Shown here in pieces: positions 54,940 through 64,000 of a DNA stretch of 64,000 bases. The translations under genes were made by a program, and so were the position numbers. Numbering within the stretch: the stretch's first letter is position 1; each line of letters opens with the position of its first letter. The stretch lies in NCBI GenBank assembly GCA_020735665.1, contig CP085928.1, positions 1,722,501-1,786,500 on the forward strand. Direction: 5' to 3'. The notes under the pieces are model-generated. The model was given only the letters and a program-made list of their open reading frames with translations. It made no database searches and was not told the origin of the DNA. This stretch comes from Lachnospiraceae bacterium GAM79. GTDB lineage: Bacteria > Bacillota > Clostridia > Lachnospirales > Lachnospiraceae.

Positions 54940-55796
54940 ACCTCCAATCCCAGAAACTCAATCGCGTTCTGTCCAAATATCAGATCCTTGGTAGATTCTC
55001 TTATATCCATAGCTTCTATAGCCTTTTTCATTCTCCGCATCTCTAACCGCGGATCATCAGAGCCAAACATGATCTGATGTCTGAAGCTTCGATCGATCCA
55101 GTGCGGTCCCATATCCACTTCGAATACCTTGTGATAAAACTCCGGGGCTGTATCAAAATACAGGAATGCTGTATCCGCATAAACATTTCTGTATTTGAGC
55201 ATCAGCATACAAGTTTCCTGCACCCATGGCCATCCGCAATGTGCAAGACAGATTCGAAGCTTTGGATGTCTGTATGCTGTTTTTTCAAACTCAACCGGCC
55301 TCGCATATTTAGATAAGGTATCCGGCTCTACCGACATTCCGCAATGAAACACGATCGGTTTATTATACTTCTCGCATATCTGATATATCGGCTCCATGTA
55401 TTCGTCTCCCGGATAGAACTTCTGCTTTGACGGATGCAGCTTCAGACCTGCCAGATGATACTCTGCAAATGCTGTTTCAAGTATCTCTGTCGCATCCGGC
55501 CTGTGAGGATCTACACTGGCAAATCCGATAAAACGATCCGGATATGTTGCTGTCAATTCCTTTATCTGGTCATTTGTTCCTAGTATGCCTCCATATTCCG
55601 TAGTCAGATCCAGTGGAAGCAAAACCGCTTTATCCACTCCGGAACAATCCATCAAGGTTAACAGTGCATCAACCGGGATCTGATCCGTCTTGTATAAGCC
55701 ATACATCTTTTTTGCAAATTCATTCTGATATTCCGTTTTGCATACCGGCTCTAAAAATGCAGGATGTACATGCATATCAATTACTATTTTTTTCAC
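54936..55796 (-). CDS. Amidohydrolase-family metal-dependent hydrolase in the PTS operon
   Basis: A 286-residue TIM-barrel hydrolase. Metal ligands: MHVHPAFLEP (HxH), GLKLHPSKQK, IVFHCGMS, LAHCGWPW and FGSDDPRLE. It is encoded between IID and YjbQ, with an 18-bp gap and a 4-base overlap. In the pathway it might open or deacylate an imported compound, but no substrate can be read from sequence. It is a paralogue of the gene at 44.8-45.6 kb. Confidence 0.85.
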   Translation of the reverse strand: MKKIVIDMHVHPAFLEPVCKTEYQNEFAKKMYGLYKTDQIPVDALLTLMDCSGVDKAVLLPLDLTTEYGGILGTNDQIKELTATYPDRFIGFASVDPHRPDATEILETAFAEYHLAGLKLHPSKQKFYPGDEYMEPIYQICEKYNKPIVFHCGMSVEPDTLSKYARPVEFEKTAYRHPKLRICLAHCGWPWVQETCMLMLKYRNVYADTAFLYFDTAPEFYHKVFEVDMGPHWIDRSFRHQIMFGSDDPRLEMRRMKKAIEAMDIRESTKDLIFGQNAIEFLGLEV

Positions 55797-55814
55797 CTTA
55801 CTACTACCTCCTTT

Positions 55815-56645
55815 TTAACCAAGGAAGCCAAAGAATGCTCCTGCTATTCCAAGTACAAGCATGATCAACATAATAAGCAACGGATTAACCTTCTTCTTCA
55901 ATAACCAGTAAGTAACTCCAAATAGCAACAGCACCGGAAGGCCCGGGACAATGCCATTTAACAGATCCTGAATTGTACTTGCTTCTTCGCCGCTTCCAAT
56001 CTGCGTTACAAAATTAATCGACGTCATATCCATCGTCATGCCGCCAACTACCATGATACCCATGATAGAGGCTACTTCCATAACTACCTTCATCAAACCG
56101 GATTCAACAATCTTTGCCATGGATTCACGACCCATTTTATATCCAAGGAATACTCCAAACCATCTGCAGAGATATGCCGGAATGTTAAAGATCAAAAGGA
56201 AGAGAATAGGTCCGAGAATGTTCCCCTGCAAGGCAAGTGAACATCCGATTCCTGTTGCGATTACCTTGATCGTGCCCCAGAACAGAGAATCGCCGATTCC
56301 TGCTATAGGTCCCATTAATGCTGTTTTTACTGCGCCAATCGAATCTGTATCAAAATCTGCATCCTGTGCATTTTCCTCTTCCATTGCGGCTGTGATACCC
56401 ATCTGAAATGTTGCAAGATAATGGCTGGTCTGATATAACGTCAGATGACGCTTCATAGCAGCTGCCAGATCCTTCTTATCCGGATACAGTTTCTTTAAAA
56501 CCGGATACATGGAAAAACAAAATCCTACATTTCCCATTCGTTCATAATTCCATGTATGTTCATATGTGATCTCTCTTAAAAACACCTTTGTGAGATCTTT
56601 TTTCGTAACTACCTTATCGTAGTCTGCATGTATCTTAGAACTCAT
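55815..56645 (-). CDS. PTS mannose-family IID component
   Basis: A 276-residue integral membrane IID. DLTKVFLREITYEHTWNYERM and the GPIAGIGDSLFWGTI motif are diagnostic. Together with IIC it forms the sugar channel. GGAGGTG lies before the ATG at complement 56643-56645, overlapping the IIC 3' end by 11 bases. Confidence 0.93.
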   Translation of the reverse strand: MSSKIHADYDKVVTKKDLTKVFLREITYEHTWNYERMGNVGFCFSMYPVLKKLYPDKKDLAAAMKRHLTLYQTSHYLATFQMGITAAMEEENAQDADFDTDSIGAVKTALMGPIAGIGDSLFWGTIKVIATGIGCSLALQGNILGPILFLLIFNIPAYLCRWFGVFLGYKMGRESMAKIVESGLMKVVMEVASIMGIMVVGGMTMDMTSINFVTQIGSGEEASTIQDLLNGIVPGLPVLLLFGVTYWLLKKKVNPLLIMLIMLVLGIAGAFFGFLG

Positions 56646-57429
56646 CAAAATCACCTCCGTTATCTGCGTTTTCAACTACCGGTACTTCCCCCTGTTGCTT
56701 GTCTCCGAATATGCCGAATGTTACTCCGATTATCACAATAAGTACGGCAAAAATCGCAACTCCTGTTGTGGATATTCCAAGGTATGATACCAGGAAAAAG
56801 CCAAGGAAGAAAAATGGTGCAACCTTGCGATTCATCATCTGCTGTGCAAGCATTGCAAAACCAAGTGCAGGAAGCAGTGCTGCTGTTATATCCATACCGG
56901 ACTGAACAAATTCAGGTATTTTACCAAGAAGTGCTGTTACTGCATCACTGCCAAAATAAAATGCAAGTGGGATGCAGACAATACCAAAAAGATTCTGAAG
57001 ATATCCTGCGATCAGATAATCTCTGTTAAATGCCCGTATATTACCTTTTTCAGCATCACGGTCACATTTGTGGATCATAACAAGCATCAACGGCTGGCAG
57101 ATACCGGTATTTGCCGCAAGCATTACGGTTGCGATCGGAATACCAAGTACTAAAGCTGTTTCCGCTCCGGCTCCTGACTGAATCGCAAGTGAAACACCGA
57201 GCACAGTGCCTGCGATCAGATCCGGCGGATTATATGCACCGATCGATACGGCTCCTACAAGTGCAAGTTCCATAGTTGCACCCATAATAATACCGGCCGG
57301 AAGGTTTCCCATTACCAGACCTACTAACGGTCCAAGAACGATCGGTCGCTGCAGGCAGCTTGTACCAAGCAGCCATTCTGAATAACCAAGCAGGCCGATC
57401 AGAAAAATAAGTATTGTTTTTAATATCAT
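56635..57429 (-). CDS. PTS mannose-family IIC component
   Basis: A 264-residue membrane protein with several helices. GYSEWLLGTSCLQRPIVLGPLVGL (broken for description) and GATMELALVGAVSIGA are typical of the mannose/sorbose IIC family. The C-terminal tail is acidic. GGAGGG lies 7-8 bases before the ATG at complement 57427-57429. Confidence 0.93.
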   Translation of the reverse strand: MILKTILIFLIGLLGYSEWLLGTSCLQRPIVLGPLVGLVMGNLPAGIIMGATMELALVGAVSIGAYNPPDLIAGTVLGVSLAIQSGAGAETALVLGIPIATVMLAANTGICQPLMLVMIHKCDRDAEKGNIRAFNRDYLIAGYLQNLFGIVCIPLAFYFGSDAVTALLGKIPEFVQSGMDITAALLPALGFAMLAQQMMNRKVAPFFFLGFFLVSYLGISTTGVAIFAVLIVIIGVTFGIFGDKQQGEVPVVENADNGGDFDEF

Positions 57430-57451
57430 AATCTGTCCCTCCATTCATCCG

Positions 57452-57919
57452 TTAAAACAGCGATTTGCATTTAATTACTTTATCAGCCGGGATCATCTGA
57501 ATAAATACATCAACGCCATCATCAACCATCTCTTTTACCAGAGCCAGCTCGGCTGCATCCATATATGCGCTTCTACCATATAATTTTGCATTTTCATGGT
57601 ATGCAATGTTGCCGATATTTAATGTCTTTTCTCCTGTAGCTTCAATGATTGCTTTGGCTATTTCTACCGTTTCACAGATGATAAATAATTTATATTTATC
57701 AGTTACCCCGCTTTTCAATGCCTCTACAGCTTCCGCTGTATTTTTTACTACAACCTTTGTTCCGGATGGTTTCGCCATCTTTAGTGCGTTTAATCTCAGC
57801 GGATCATTTTTAACCGTGTCACTTACCAGCAGCAGGCAATCTGCCCCTAATGATGCTGTCCATGACACTGCTACCTGTCCATGTAAGAGACGATAATCAA
57901 CACGAATTGATTTAATCAT
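57452..57919 (-). CDS. PTS mannose-family IIB component
   Basis: A 155-residue IIB domain. The phospho-His is His13 in VDYRLLHGQVAVSW. It receives phosphate from IIA and gives it to the imported sugar. IIA and IIB are separate genes here rather than fused. Confidence 0.93.
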   Translation of the reverse strand: MIKSIRVDYRLLHGQVAVSWTASLGADCLLLVSDTVKNDPLRLNALKMAKPSGTKVVVKNTAEAVEALKSGVTDKYKLFIICETVEIAKAIIEATGEKTLNIGNIAYHENAKLYGRSAYMDAAELALVKEMVDDGVDVFIQMIPADKVIKCKSLF

Positions 57920-57955
57920 ATAAACCTTCTCCTTTCTTTTCTGTCAATACACAGA

Positions 57956-58366
57956 TTAAAAATCATCATCATCATACGTTGCATTTACTGTATTACAATA
58001 AACCATCATATCTTTAGCCTCTGCAACCGCACTTTCAATTACAGATGCCGTATCCTGATCCTCTGCACTCAACAGGATACCGATCACTGCAGCCAGATTC
58101 ACACCGGCAACAACATGTATCCTTGGATCAGACAATAATGCGGATGCATTATTATTCACACTTCCGCCTAAAAGATCTGTCATTATCACAATCTCTGCCT
58201 CTGAATTCGCTTCAACAATTCTCTTTAATTCCGGAAGCGGATCCGGGCATTCATCTGTATAAGCATTGATACAGGTCAGATTTTCCTGTGTACCTGCCAG
58301 CATTTCAATCGTTGTCAACATTCCTTCGGCCATCTTTCCGTGTGTTGCTAAGACATATTTTCTCAT
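57956..58366 (-). CDS. PTS mannose-family IIA component
   Basis: A 136-residue IIA. The phospho-His is His9 in VLATHGKMAEGML; the MTDLLGGSVNN segment is typical. It overlaps the SIS gene by 4 bases (ATGA), so both are translated together. It should take phosphate from the Gly46 HPr of the same operon. Confidence 0.93.
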   Translation of the reverse strand: MRKYVLATHGKMAEGMLTTIEMLAGTQENLTCINAYTDECPDPLPELKRIVEANSEAEIVIMTDLLGGSVNNNASALLSDPRIHVVAGVNLAAVIGILLSAEDQDTASVIESAVAEAKDMMVYCNTVNATYDDDDF

Positions 58367-59490
58367 CCGTTCTCCTCCCTTCTGCTCCTTTCAAGCTTTT
58401 CTTTCATAATCCTGTCATAGTCTTCTGTTTTTGGCGAAACAGCCTGTTCCATCCGGGAAAACAGCGGATGACAAGTAAAATTATTTTTTTCTTTTGTTAC
58501 ATGAGCCGCTATATATTGAAACAATGCAGCTGTATATAACGGTGTGATCTCTGCCGGAAGCCGGCATGGTATCCGAATCTGTCCATTTCGTTTATCGTGA
58601 ACCTGATCCGTAATCATATAGCAATGTTCCGTGATCAACGATGTTGCTTTATAAATATCATACAGTCGATCAGAGGTTTTACCACAGTCTATAAAGAAAA
58701 CCGAATAATCCGGAGTTAGCTGCATATCCGGTCCATGTATAAATTCTTCGCTCTCATAATATACCGTCGAGACTTTCAGAGTTTCCTGAAATTTCAACGC
58801 TCCCTCTCTGACCGTTGCCAGATTGGCTCCATCGCCGACCAGTATTGCTTTTTCCATACACAAAAGATCCTGATATCGTTTTTGTACCAATTCTTTCGCC
58901 TGTATCAGGCAAAGCTCCTGCATTTCACAAGCTTTCCGGATCTGGCTTACTGCAGTTTCATATTCCTGATCACTGATTTCTTTTTTTTGAAAACCTATCT
59001 CCAGTATCATAAGCATCAGAAACTCGACCAAAGTAGAATATCCAAGAGTTACATAATCAATCGTTTCATTCCCAACTCCATACTCCACAAGACGATCCGT
59101 GTATCTGCTTGCACTGCCATTCTCATTCCCTGTTAACAAAACAAATGGTTGATGCTCTTTATCCAGCTCCTTCATAATTTCAATTATGTTTGTACTGCAT
59201 CCACTCTGGGATATTAAAATCGTAAACCGGTTCTTTTCTCTCTCCCGGTAAACATCCAGATATTCCACTGTACTTAATACACTGATATCAAATTTACTGT
59301 ATTTTAAAAGAAATGGTCGAGCTGCATATGCTGCATTCAGGGACGATCCGGATGCGATCAGACATATATCTTCTTTGTCCTGATCCAGATACCAGTCGCA
59401 TATCTTTTGGGTAAGAGACTTTCTTTTATCAAGATTATCTTTCATGATACGACCGGAAACCTGAATATAATATTCCATATCCTTCTCCAT
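58363..59490 (-). CDS. SIS-domain sugar isomerase/deglycase (AgaS/GlmS-like), first gene of the PTS operon
   Basis: A 375-residue double SIS protein. LIASGSSLNAAYAARPFL and ISQSGCSTNIIEIM are the two phosphosugar loops; EEFIHGPDMQL near the C-terminus holds the catalytic Glu/His region. It differs from the FrlB-like SIS protein of the same operon. In the gfr operon of Salmonella two SIS deglycases also accompany a mannose-family PTS. AAGGAG lies 6 bases before the ATG at complement 59488-59490. Confidence 0.85.
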   Translation of the reverse strand: MEKDMEYYIQVSGRIMKDNLDKRKSLTQKICDWYLDQDKEDICLIASGSSLNAAYAARPFLLKYSKFDISVLSTVEYLDVYREREKNRFTILISQSGCSTNIIEIMKELDKEHQPFVLLTGNENGSASRYTDRLVEYGVGNETIDYVTLGYSTLVEFLMLMILEIGFQKKEISDQEYETAVSQIRKACEMQELCLIQAKELVQKRYQDLLCMEKAILVGDGANLATVREGALKFQETLKVSTVYYESEEFIHGPDMQLTPDYSVFFIDCGKTSDRLYDIYKATSLITEHCYMITDQVHDKRNGQIRIPCRLPAEITPLYTAALFQYIAAHVTKEKNNFTCHPLFSRMEQAVSPKTEDYDRIMKEKLERSRREENG

Positions 59491-59504
59491 TTTCATCTCC
59501 TTTT

Positions 59505-59570
59505 GTGGTTCTTTTTGTGAACCACTTTGTAAACATAATATACCACCTATCAACTGGTTTTGCAATACCA
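59505..59570 (-). promoter_or_regulatory. PTS operon promoter with GntR-like operators
   Basis: On the minus strand, TTGCAA (59560-59565), a 17-base spacer and TATATT (59537-59542). The -35 lies inside the dyad TGGTTTTGCAATACCA (59555-59570). A second perfect dyad, GTGGTTC-7-GAACCAC, is at 59505-59525 just before the ribosome site. TTGGT/ACCAA half sites are typical of GntR-family operators, so one or both downstream GntR proteins may bind here. Confidence 0.65.
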
Positions 59571-59605
59571 ATTTTATATTTTTTTATACCAATTTGAAAA
59601 CATGT

Positions 59606-59655
59606 AAAAAAACAGAGAAACTGGCATACTTGTAGTACCAATTTCTCTGTTTTTT
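59606..59655. terminator. Bidirectional hairpin upstream of the PTS operon
   Basis: AAACAGAGAAA pairs with TTTCTCTGTTT, flanked by A-run and T-run. The inner part, TGGCATACTTGTAGTACCA, again resembles a GntR half-site dyad. Confidence 0.7.
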
Positions 59656-59699
59656 AGATATCACTGTTTTTAAATTACTGATTTCTTTTTTTTATTATC

Positions 59700-60791
59700 T
59701 TATTCGCTCACAACGGTTCGGTTACGTCCGGCTTCCTTCGCCTGATACAGCGAATTATCTGCCCGATTGAACCATGCCTTTGCACTCTCTCCTTTGGAAT
59801 ATTCCGCAACACCACAGCTACAGGTGATTCCACTGTTATTCATGAACTGGAAGTAGTAGCATCGGAATTCTGTTCTTACATCCTCTACTACATTGATAAC
59901 CTTCGGCAATTCAATATTATTGAACAGTATAACAAATTCCTCTCCACCGTAACGGAATGCAAGACCATAGTCTTTGGATTTCTCCTTTAGCATCTTACAA
60001 AGTGCCTTGATAACCACATCACCATTGCTATGTCCGTATGTATCATTTACATTCTTGAAATGATCGATATCAAAAATCGCAATATATGCTTTCTCTCCGG
60101 TTTCTTCTGTACGCTGGATTTCTTTCTCCAGGCTCTCCTCAAAGGAACGTCTGTTATATAATCCTGTCAACGGATCTTTACGAAGCTCTGTCATAAGATT
60201 CATCTGACGAACTGTGAAGTTACCGATGGATTCCATCAGCTCTTTCGTATGCATATTCAACAAGAAGGTTACCACGCTCAAAACTAAAACCAACCCAAAT
60301 GAAGCTGTTACATACGCCCCAAAGCTAATCTCCTTCCACTCAAACAGGCTATACAGACGGATATCATTAATGATCAGACTGCAGAATGTCAGAAGCGTCA
60401 TCACCAGTGTAATATTCTGATTCGCAAATACGGCTGTGATCACGATTGAAACCATAGGCAACAGCGCTAGTACGATCGCATTATAATGCTCAAATGCCGG
60501 AACAATAAAGATCACAAACATCATCATGGATACCAGCCAGTCAGCTCCGTTCTCGGTCAGCTTGTTTTTTTTCAAAACATATACGGTTCCGGACAACACC
60601 CCTGCATATATGACAAGAGGAATTGCTACATATAACCCCATATACGCTCCTCGCGTCATTCCCAAATCTTTTTTTACCAGACATATGATTACTTCCACAA
60701 CCATGAACATGATCGCAGCCGACAAAAATACCTTCCACAACAACAACCGCCATTTTTTACTGATATCAACATTTATTGTATCATTATTCAT
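59700..60791 (-). CDS. Diguanylate cyclase with N-terminal membrane sensor
   Basis: A 363-residue protein. Six membrane helices cover about 15-195, followed by a GGDEF domain (about 205-360). The active site is GGEEF (RYGGEEFVILF); the entry motif is DPLTGLYNRRSFEE. No canonical RxxD inhibitory site is seen five residues before the active site. It makes cyclic di-GMP in response to an unknown membrane signal. AAGGAG lies 8-9 bases before the ATG at complement 60789-60791. Confidence 0.92.
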   Translation of the reverse strand: MNNDTINVDISKKWRLLLWKVFLSAAIMFMVVEVIICLVKKDLGMTRGAYMGLYVAIPLVIYAGVLSGTVYVLKKNKLTENGADWLVSMMMFVIFIVPAFEHYNAIVLALLPMVSIVITAVFANQNITLVMTLLTFCSLIINDIRLYSLFEWKEISFGAYVTASFGLVLVLSVVTFLLNMHTKELMESIGNFTVRQMNLMTELRKDPLTGLYNRRSFEESLEKEIQRTEETGEKAYIAIFDIDHFKNVNDTYGHSNGDVVIKALCKMLKEKSKDYGLAFRYGGEEFVILFNNIELPKVINVVEDVRTEFRCYYFQFMNNSGITCSCGVAEYSKGESAKAWFNRADNSLYQAKEAGRNRTVVSE

Positions 60792-60944
60792 TACGAATTC
60801 TCCTTGTACGTTTCCACCAATTTTCTTTTCGCATGAAAGCACCCACATTTTTGATTTTACACTATATAAGCCATATCGTCCACTGTTTTTTGTCAAAAGT
60901 ACCTAAAAATCGACAGTTTTTGCTTCAATTATTATACATAATGT

Positions 60945-61002
60945 AAAAATACCTCCTGTACATATCTGCATGAACTGTTTCTTATGTACAAAAGGTATTT
61001 TC
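60945..61002 (-). terminator. Terminator of iorAB
   Basis: On the minus strand AAAATACCT...TGTACATAA pairs with TATGTACA...AGGTATTTT, with a 16-base loop and a TTTTT run. It lies 55 bp past the iorB stop. Confidence 0.7.
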
Positions 61003-61057
61003 CCTGACGGTTTTTCACAGATGCTTCTGTAATAAACCATTTATTTAATTTTAATCT

Positions 61058-61627
61058 TTATAATGCATATCCGACTTCAAATGCCTTCAGGTTCATCTCA
61101 ACTGTCTTTGGAGGAACCGTTGCTTTGATAACCTCTACCCATTTGTCATGGTCAAAATCCATATGTTTTGCAGCAACACCGATAATGATCGTATTAAATA
61201 CTTTTGGATTGCCAAGCTTCTTTGCCTCTGCCATCGCATCGATGGAGATCACCTTATGCTTCTCTGACAATGTCTCTAAGATGTGTTCCGGATATTCTGC
61301 CTGACCGGTTACAACCGTGATCGGATCGATTCTCTGATCATTTGCAATAATCACGCCGTCCTTCTTCAGGAAATGAGCATAACGCATAGCTTCAAGCTTC
61401 TCAAATGCGATCAGAACATCTGCATGACCTTCTTCTACGATCGGTTCCGCAACCTTCTCACCATATCTTACATATGTAACAACACTACCGCCTCTCTGAC
61501 TCATACCATGAACCTCGGAGAGCTTTACATCATAACCTGCTGCTGTCGTGATACCACCGAGGATACGGCTTGTAAGAAGAGTTCCCTGTCCACCGACACC
61601 AACTATCATAATATTCTTTACAGCCAT
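61058..61627 (-). CDS. iorB: Indolepyruvate:ferredoxin oxidoreductase, beta subunit
   Basis: A 189-residue gamma-type domain of the 2-oxoacid:ferredoxin oxidoreductases. The motifs MIVGVGGQGTLLTSRILG and SEVHGMSQRGGSV are standard. With IorA it oxidatively decarboxylates aryl pyruvates from aromatic amino acids to aryl-acetyl-CoA. Its ATG overlaps the end of iorA by one base. Confidence 0.95.
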   Translation of the reverse strand: MAVKNIMIVGVGGQGTLLTSRILGGITTAAGYDVKLSEVHGMSQRGGSVVTYVRYGEKVAEPIVEEGHADVLIAFEKLEAMRYAHFLKKDGVIIANDQRIDPITVVTGQAEYPEHILETLSEKHKVISIDAMAEAKKLGNPKVFNTIIIGVAAKHMDFDHDKWVEVIKATVPPKTVEMNLKAFEVGYAL

Positions 61628-63366
61628 TAGAATTCCTCCTTTTCGATCGCATCAAACTTACAACGCTTCATACACAGTCCGCAACCATTACACATGGTCT
61701 CATCGATCTGGATCGTTCCATCCGGCTGCTTGATAACTGCCGGACATCCCGGCTTTAAGCACATACCACACTTCTTACATTTCTCCGGGATAGCTCTGCA
61801 TACACCTGTTACCTTGGTTGTCTTTAAAAGAACACAAGGAGACTTGGTGATAATAACAGAGATCTCATCCTTTGCAACTTCCTCTTTGATCAGCTTCTTT
61901 AAACCGTCAATGTCAAATGCATTGATCTCATGTACACTGTCAATACCGATCGCCTTACACAATTTATAAATGTTGATTGCATATGTAGGTTCACCCTGCA
62001 AGGTCTTACCGGTCGCTGCATGATCCTGATGTCCTGTCATACCGGTTGTTGAGTTATCAAGGATGATAACGGTTCCTGTACCCTTGTTGTAAACCATGTT
62101 CATCAGAGAGTTTACACCTGTATGCATAAATGTGGAATCACCGATAACCGCAACCCAGTTCTTGATGTAATCTTTTCCTTTTGCTTTTTCCATACCATGT
62201 AATGTAGAAATGGAAGATCCCATACATACGGTTGTATCAATTACGCTAAGCGGCGCAACTGCTCCCAGTGTATAGCATCCGATATCTCCTGCTGCATGGA
62301 TCTTCAGTTCGTTTAATACTGAAAATACACTTCTATGCGGGCATCCCGGACAAAGGATAGGTGGTCTAGGTGCAACCTTTGCAGGTTCTTCCTGCTCAAC
62401 CTTCTCGCCGAGGATCTTCTCTCTTAACATATTTGCACTGTATTCACCCTGAACGGTCAAAAGCTCCTTACCTACTGCATCGATGCCCCAGGCTCTTACC
62501 TGTGTCTCGATATGAGGCTCTAACTCCTCAATAACATACAGCTTATCAACCTTTGCCGCAAAGTCTTCGATCAACTTTCTAGGAAGCGGATTTACCATAC
62601 CGAGCTTTAATACGGAGGCATTTGGCATTGCTTCCTTTACGTACTGATATGGAATACCGCTGGTGATAACACCAACGCTGGTATCATTCATCTCTACACG
62701 ATTGATCGGCATATCCTCACCGTCTGCTGCCATGTCCTTTAATCTCTGTTCTACAAATACATGACGAGGGATCGCATTACCCGGCATCATAACCATCTTC
62801 TTAATGTCTCTCTCGTATGGCTTGTCTTCTACTTCTACTCTGTCATTTAATTCAACAACGCCCTGTGAATGTGCCAGTCTGGTTGTTGTACGGAGCATGA
62901 TCGGAGTATCGTACTTCTCGCTGCATTCAAATGCATACTTTGTGAACTCCTTTGCTTCCATACTGTCAGATGGTTCAAACACCGGAATCATCGCTGTCCT
63001 TGCTACCAGTCTGGAATCCTGTTCATTCTGTGATGAATACATACCCGGATCATCGGCTGCTACTAAAACCATACCACCCTTTACACCGGTATATGCTGCT
63101 GTAAATAATGGATCTGAAGCTACGTTCACACCTACATGCTTCATTGATACGATTGAACGGACACCGGCAAATGATGCTCCGATCGCAACCTCTGTTGCAA
63201 CTTTTTCATTTGGAGACCATTCTGCATATATCTCAGGATATTTTACAATATTCTCACTGATCTCTGTACTTGGAGTACCCGGATATGCTGCTGATACCTT
63301 TACACCGGCCTCATATGCGCCTCTGGCGATCGCTGCATTACCGAGCATTATCTTTTTTTCACCCAT
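61627..63366 (-). CDS. iorA: Indolepyruvate:ferredoxin oxidoreductase, alpha subunit
   Basis: A 579-residue enzyme. It opens with the pyrimidine-binding part (MLGNAAIARGAYEAGVKV). The thiamine diphosphate site is GDIGCYTLG and GDSTFMHTG...NSTTGMTGHQ. The C-terminus carries two 4Fe-4S motifs (CKKCGMCLKPGCP and CNGCGLCMKRC). It works with IorB and ferredoxin in peptide fermentation. The terminator after iorB ends the pair. Confidence 0.97.
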   Translation of the reverse strand: MGEKKIMLGNAAIARGAYEAGVKVSAAYPGTPSTEISENIVKYPEIYAEWSPNEKVATEVAIGASFAGVRSIVSMKHVGVNVASDPLFTAAYTGVKGGMVLVAADDPGMYSSQNEQDSRLVARTAMIPVFEPSDSMEAKEFTKYAFECSEKYDTPIMLRTTTRLAHSQGVVELNDRVEVEDKPYERDIKKMVMMPGNAIPRHVFVEQRLKDMAADGEDMPINRVEMNDTSVGVITSGIPYQYVKEAMPNASVLKLGMVNPLPRKLIEDFAAKVDKLYVIEELEPHIETQVRAWGIDAVGKELLTVQGEYSANMLREKILGEKVEQEEPAKVAPRPPILCPGCPHRSVFSVLNELKIHAAGDIGCYTLGAVAPLSVIDTTVCMGSSISTLHGMEKAKGKDYIKNWVAVIGDSTFMHTGVNSLMNMVYNKGTGTVIILDNSTTGMTGHQDHAATGKTLQGEPTYAINIYKLCKAIGIDSVHEINAFDIDGLKKLIKEEVAKDEISVIITKSPCVLLKTTKVTGVCRAIPEKCKKCGMCLKPGCPAVIKQPDGTIQIDETMCNGCGLCMKRCKFDAIEKEEF

Positions 63367-63557
63367 TAATTTATCCTTCCTGTCATTTCTTATATTTGCC
63401 TTTTGGCAACTCTAATGCTTTATTATACAAGAATTATCAATAAAAGGGAAGTGCTTCTATACGCTTAAAAATAAAAATGTTAGCATATATCAGAGAAAAA
63501 ACACCTTTTACGGCTTATATTTATTATGAATTTCGAGTATAAACAACCGGCCGTCTG

Positions 63558-64000
63558 TTAATCGCACTGCCACATCTGTGCTGCCGGTTCACGTTGAGGT
63601 ATTTTCTCCGTCTTCCGCACCAGTTCAAGGAACTGGCTCCGGTATAACTGGTCGTTGCTTGCCTGAGCCATGTTTCTTTCATCCGTCTGAACCGTGATTC
63701 CTGCTTCCGCAAGTTCTTCCACCATCTTATACGTCGCTATTCCTTTATATGCGCTGTCCGTAAGCAGCATTCCATATACCGCAACCGCCGATGCAAAGCT
63801 CAGGTCATGAGACATTCCCTTTTGACCGCTTTCTGCCTTTATAACGGCTGTTTCCAGTGTGCTCTTATCTCCATCCGGTTCTTTGTAACGGATATTCACG
63901 GTTGCCAGTTCGCCGGAATAATCTGTACTCTGCTTTTTCGATGTATATTTTGTCTCTGCCCCCGGCACGTCAAATTCCGAATCGACCGGAACCACCTCAT
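63558..64000 (-). CDS. C-terminal part of a von Willebrand factor A / DUF3520 (YfbK-like) protein (partial)
   Basis: The frame is open to the right edge, so the N-terminus is missing; a GTG at complement 63993-63995 is an internal valine, not a start. The visible ~147 residues match the DUF3520 region at the C-terminus of YfbK-like VWA proteins (VPVDSEFDVPG, LATVNIRYKEPDGDKS, SFASAVAVYGMLL). Such proteins are usually extracytoplasmic. The function is unknown. 63367-63557 upstream of iorA holds no gene. Confidence 0.8.
   Translation of the reverse strand, partial: EVVPVDSEFDVPGAETKYTSKKQSTDYSGELATVNIRYKEPDGDKSTLETAVIKAESGQKGMSHDLSFASAVAVYGMLLTDSAYKGIATYKMVEELAEAGITVQTDERNMAQASNDQLYRSQFLELVRKTEKIPQREPAAQMWQCD

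Overview
The window looks like chromosomal DNA of an anaerobic, spore-lineage Firmicute, most likely family Lachnospiraceae (Clostridia). Evidence: AT-rich DNA with strong AGGAGG ribosome sites, sporulation genes (yyaC, cotJABC, spmAB), a leucine T-box, indolepyruvate:ferredoxin oxidoreductase, a Cst-type I-B CRISPR-Cas system, rubredoxin-type flavin reductase and mannose-family PTS genes. The genus is not resolved.

Layout. 1-14 kb: housekeeping and envelope genes (DUF5711, LysM, yyaC, CBS, leuA with T-box, ung, HD hydrolase, tex, a secreted Fn3-like protein, a PIN/NYN-like protein). 14-27 kb: an AT-rich CRISPR island with a 53-repeat array and the operon cas6-cas8b1-cas7-cas5-cas3-cas4-cas1-cas2, all read leftward. 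27-34 kb: PPOX and flavin reductase/rubredoxin genes, cotJABC, a Phd/ParE module, spmAB, and an SbcD-like membrane protein. 34-46 kb: pyrG, a metal-efflux cluster (ArsR, HMA chaperone, P-type ATPase), CPBP protease, ridA, aroB, cvfB, thioesterase, tRNA-Gln and a metal-dependent hydrolase. 46-64 kb: amidase, GH3 glucosidase, NUDIX, two GntR regulators, a ten-gene self-contained PTS operon (SIS, IIA-IIB-IIC-IID, hydrolase, YjbQ, FrlB-like deglycase, HPr, EI), a GGDEF protein, iorBA and the end of a VWA protein.

Main discovery candidate. The 155 bp upstream of cas6 holds a complete crRNA-like minigene on the opposite strand. It has its own promoter (TTGTAA-17-TATAAT), a degenerate CRISPR repeat, a 21-nt guide, a second degenerate repeat and a hairpin terminator. 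The guide matches 19 of 21 bases of a site next to the -35 box of the cas6 operon promoter. That site is preceded by CCA, the PAM known for the related I-B system of Clostridioides difficile, and one of the two mismatches is at guide position 6, which type I complexes tolerate. This is what a CreR-like autorepressor RNA should look like: Cascade would be guided to silence its own operon.

Second candidate. At least four intergenic elements (11.5, 36.0, 39.4 and 39.8 kb) share a conserved ~126-nt core. Each core sits at the tip of a long inverted repeat whose sequence differs in every copy (in one case a perfect 49-bp stem). Two more loci (35.8 and 46.7 kb) have similar architecture but diverged cores. 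They lie mostly between convergent genes and do not look like a standard MITE, because the stems rather than the core vary.
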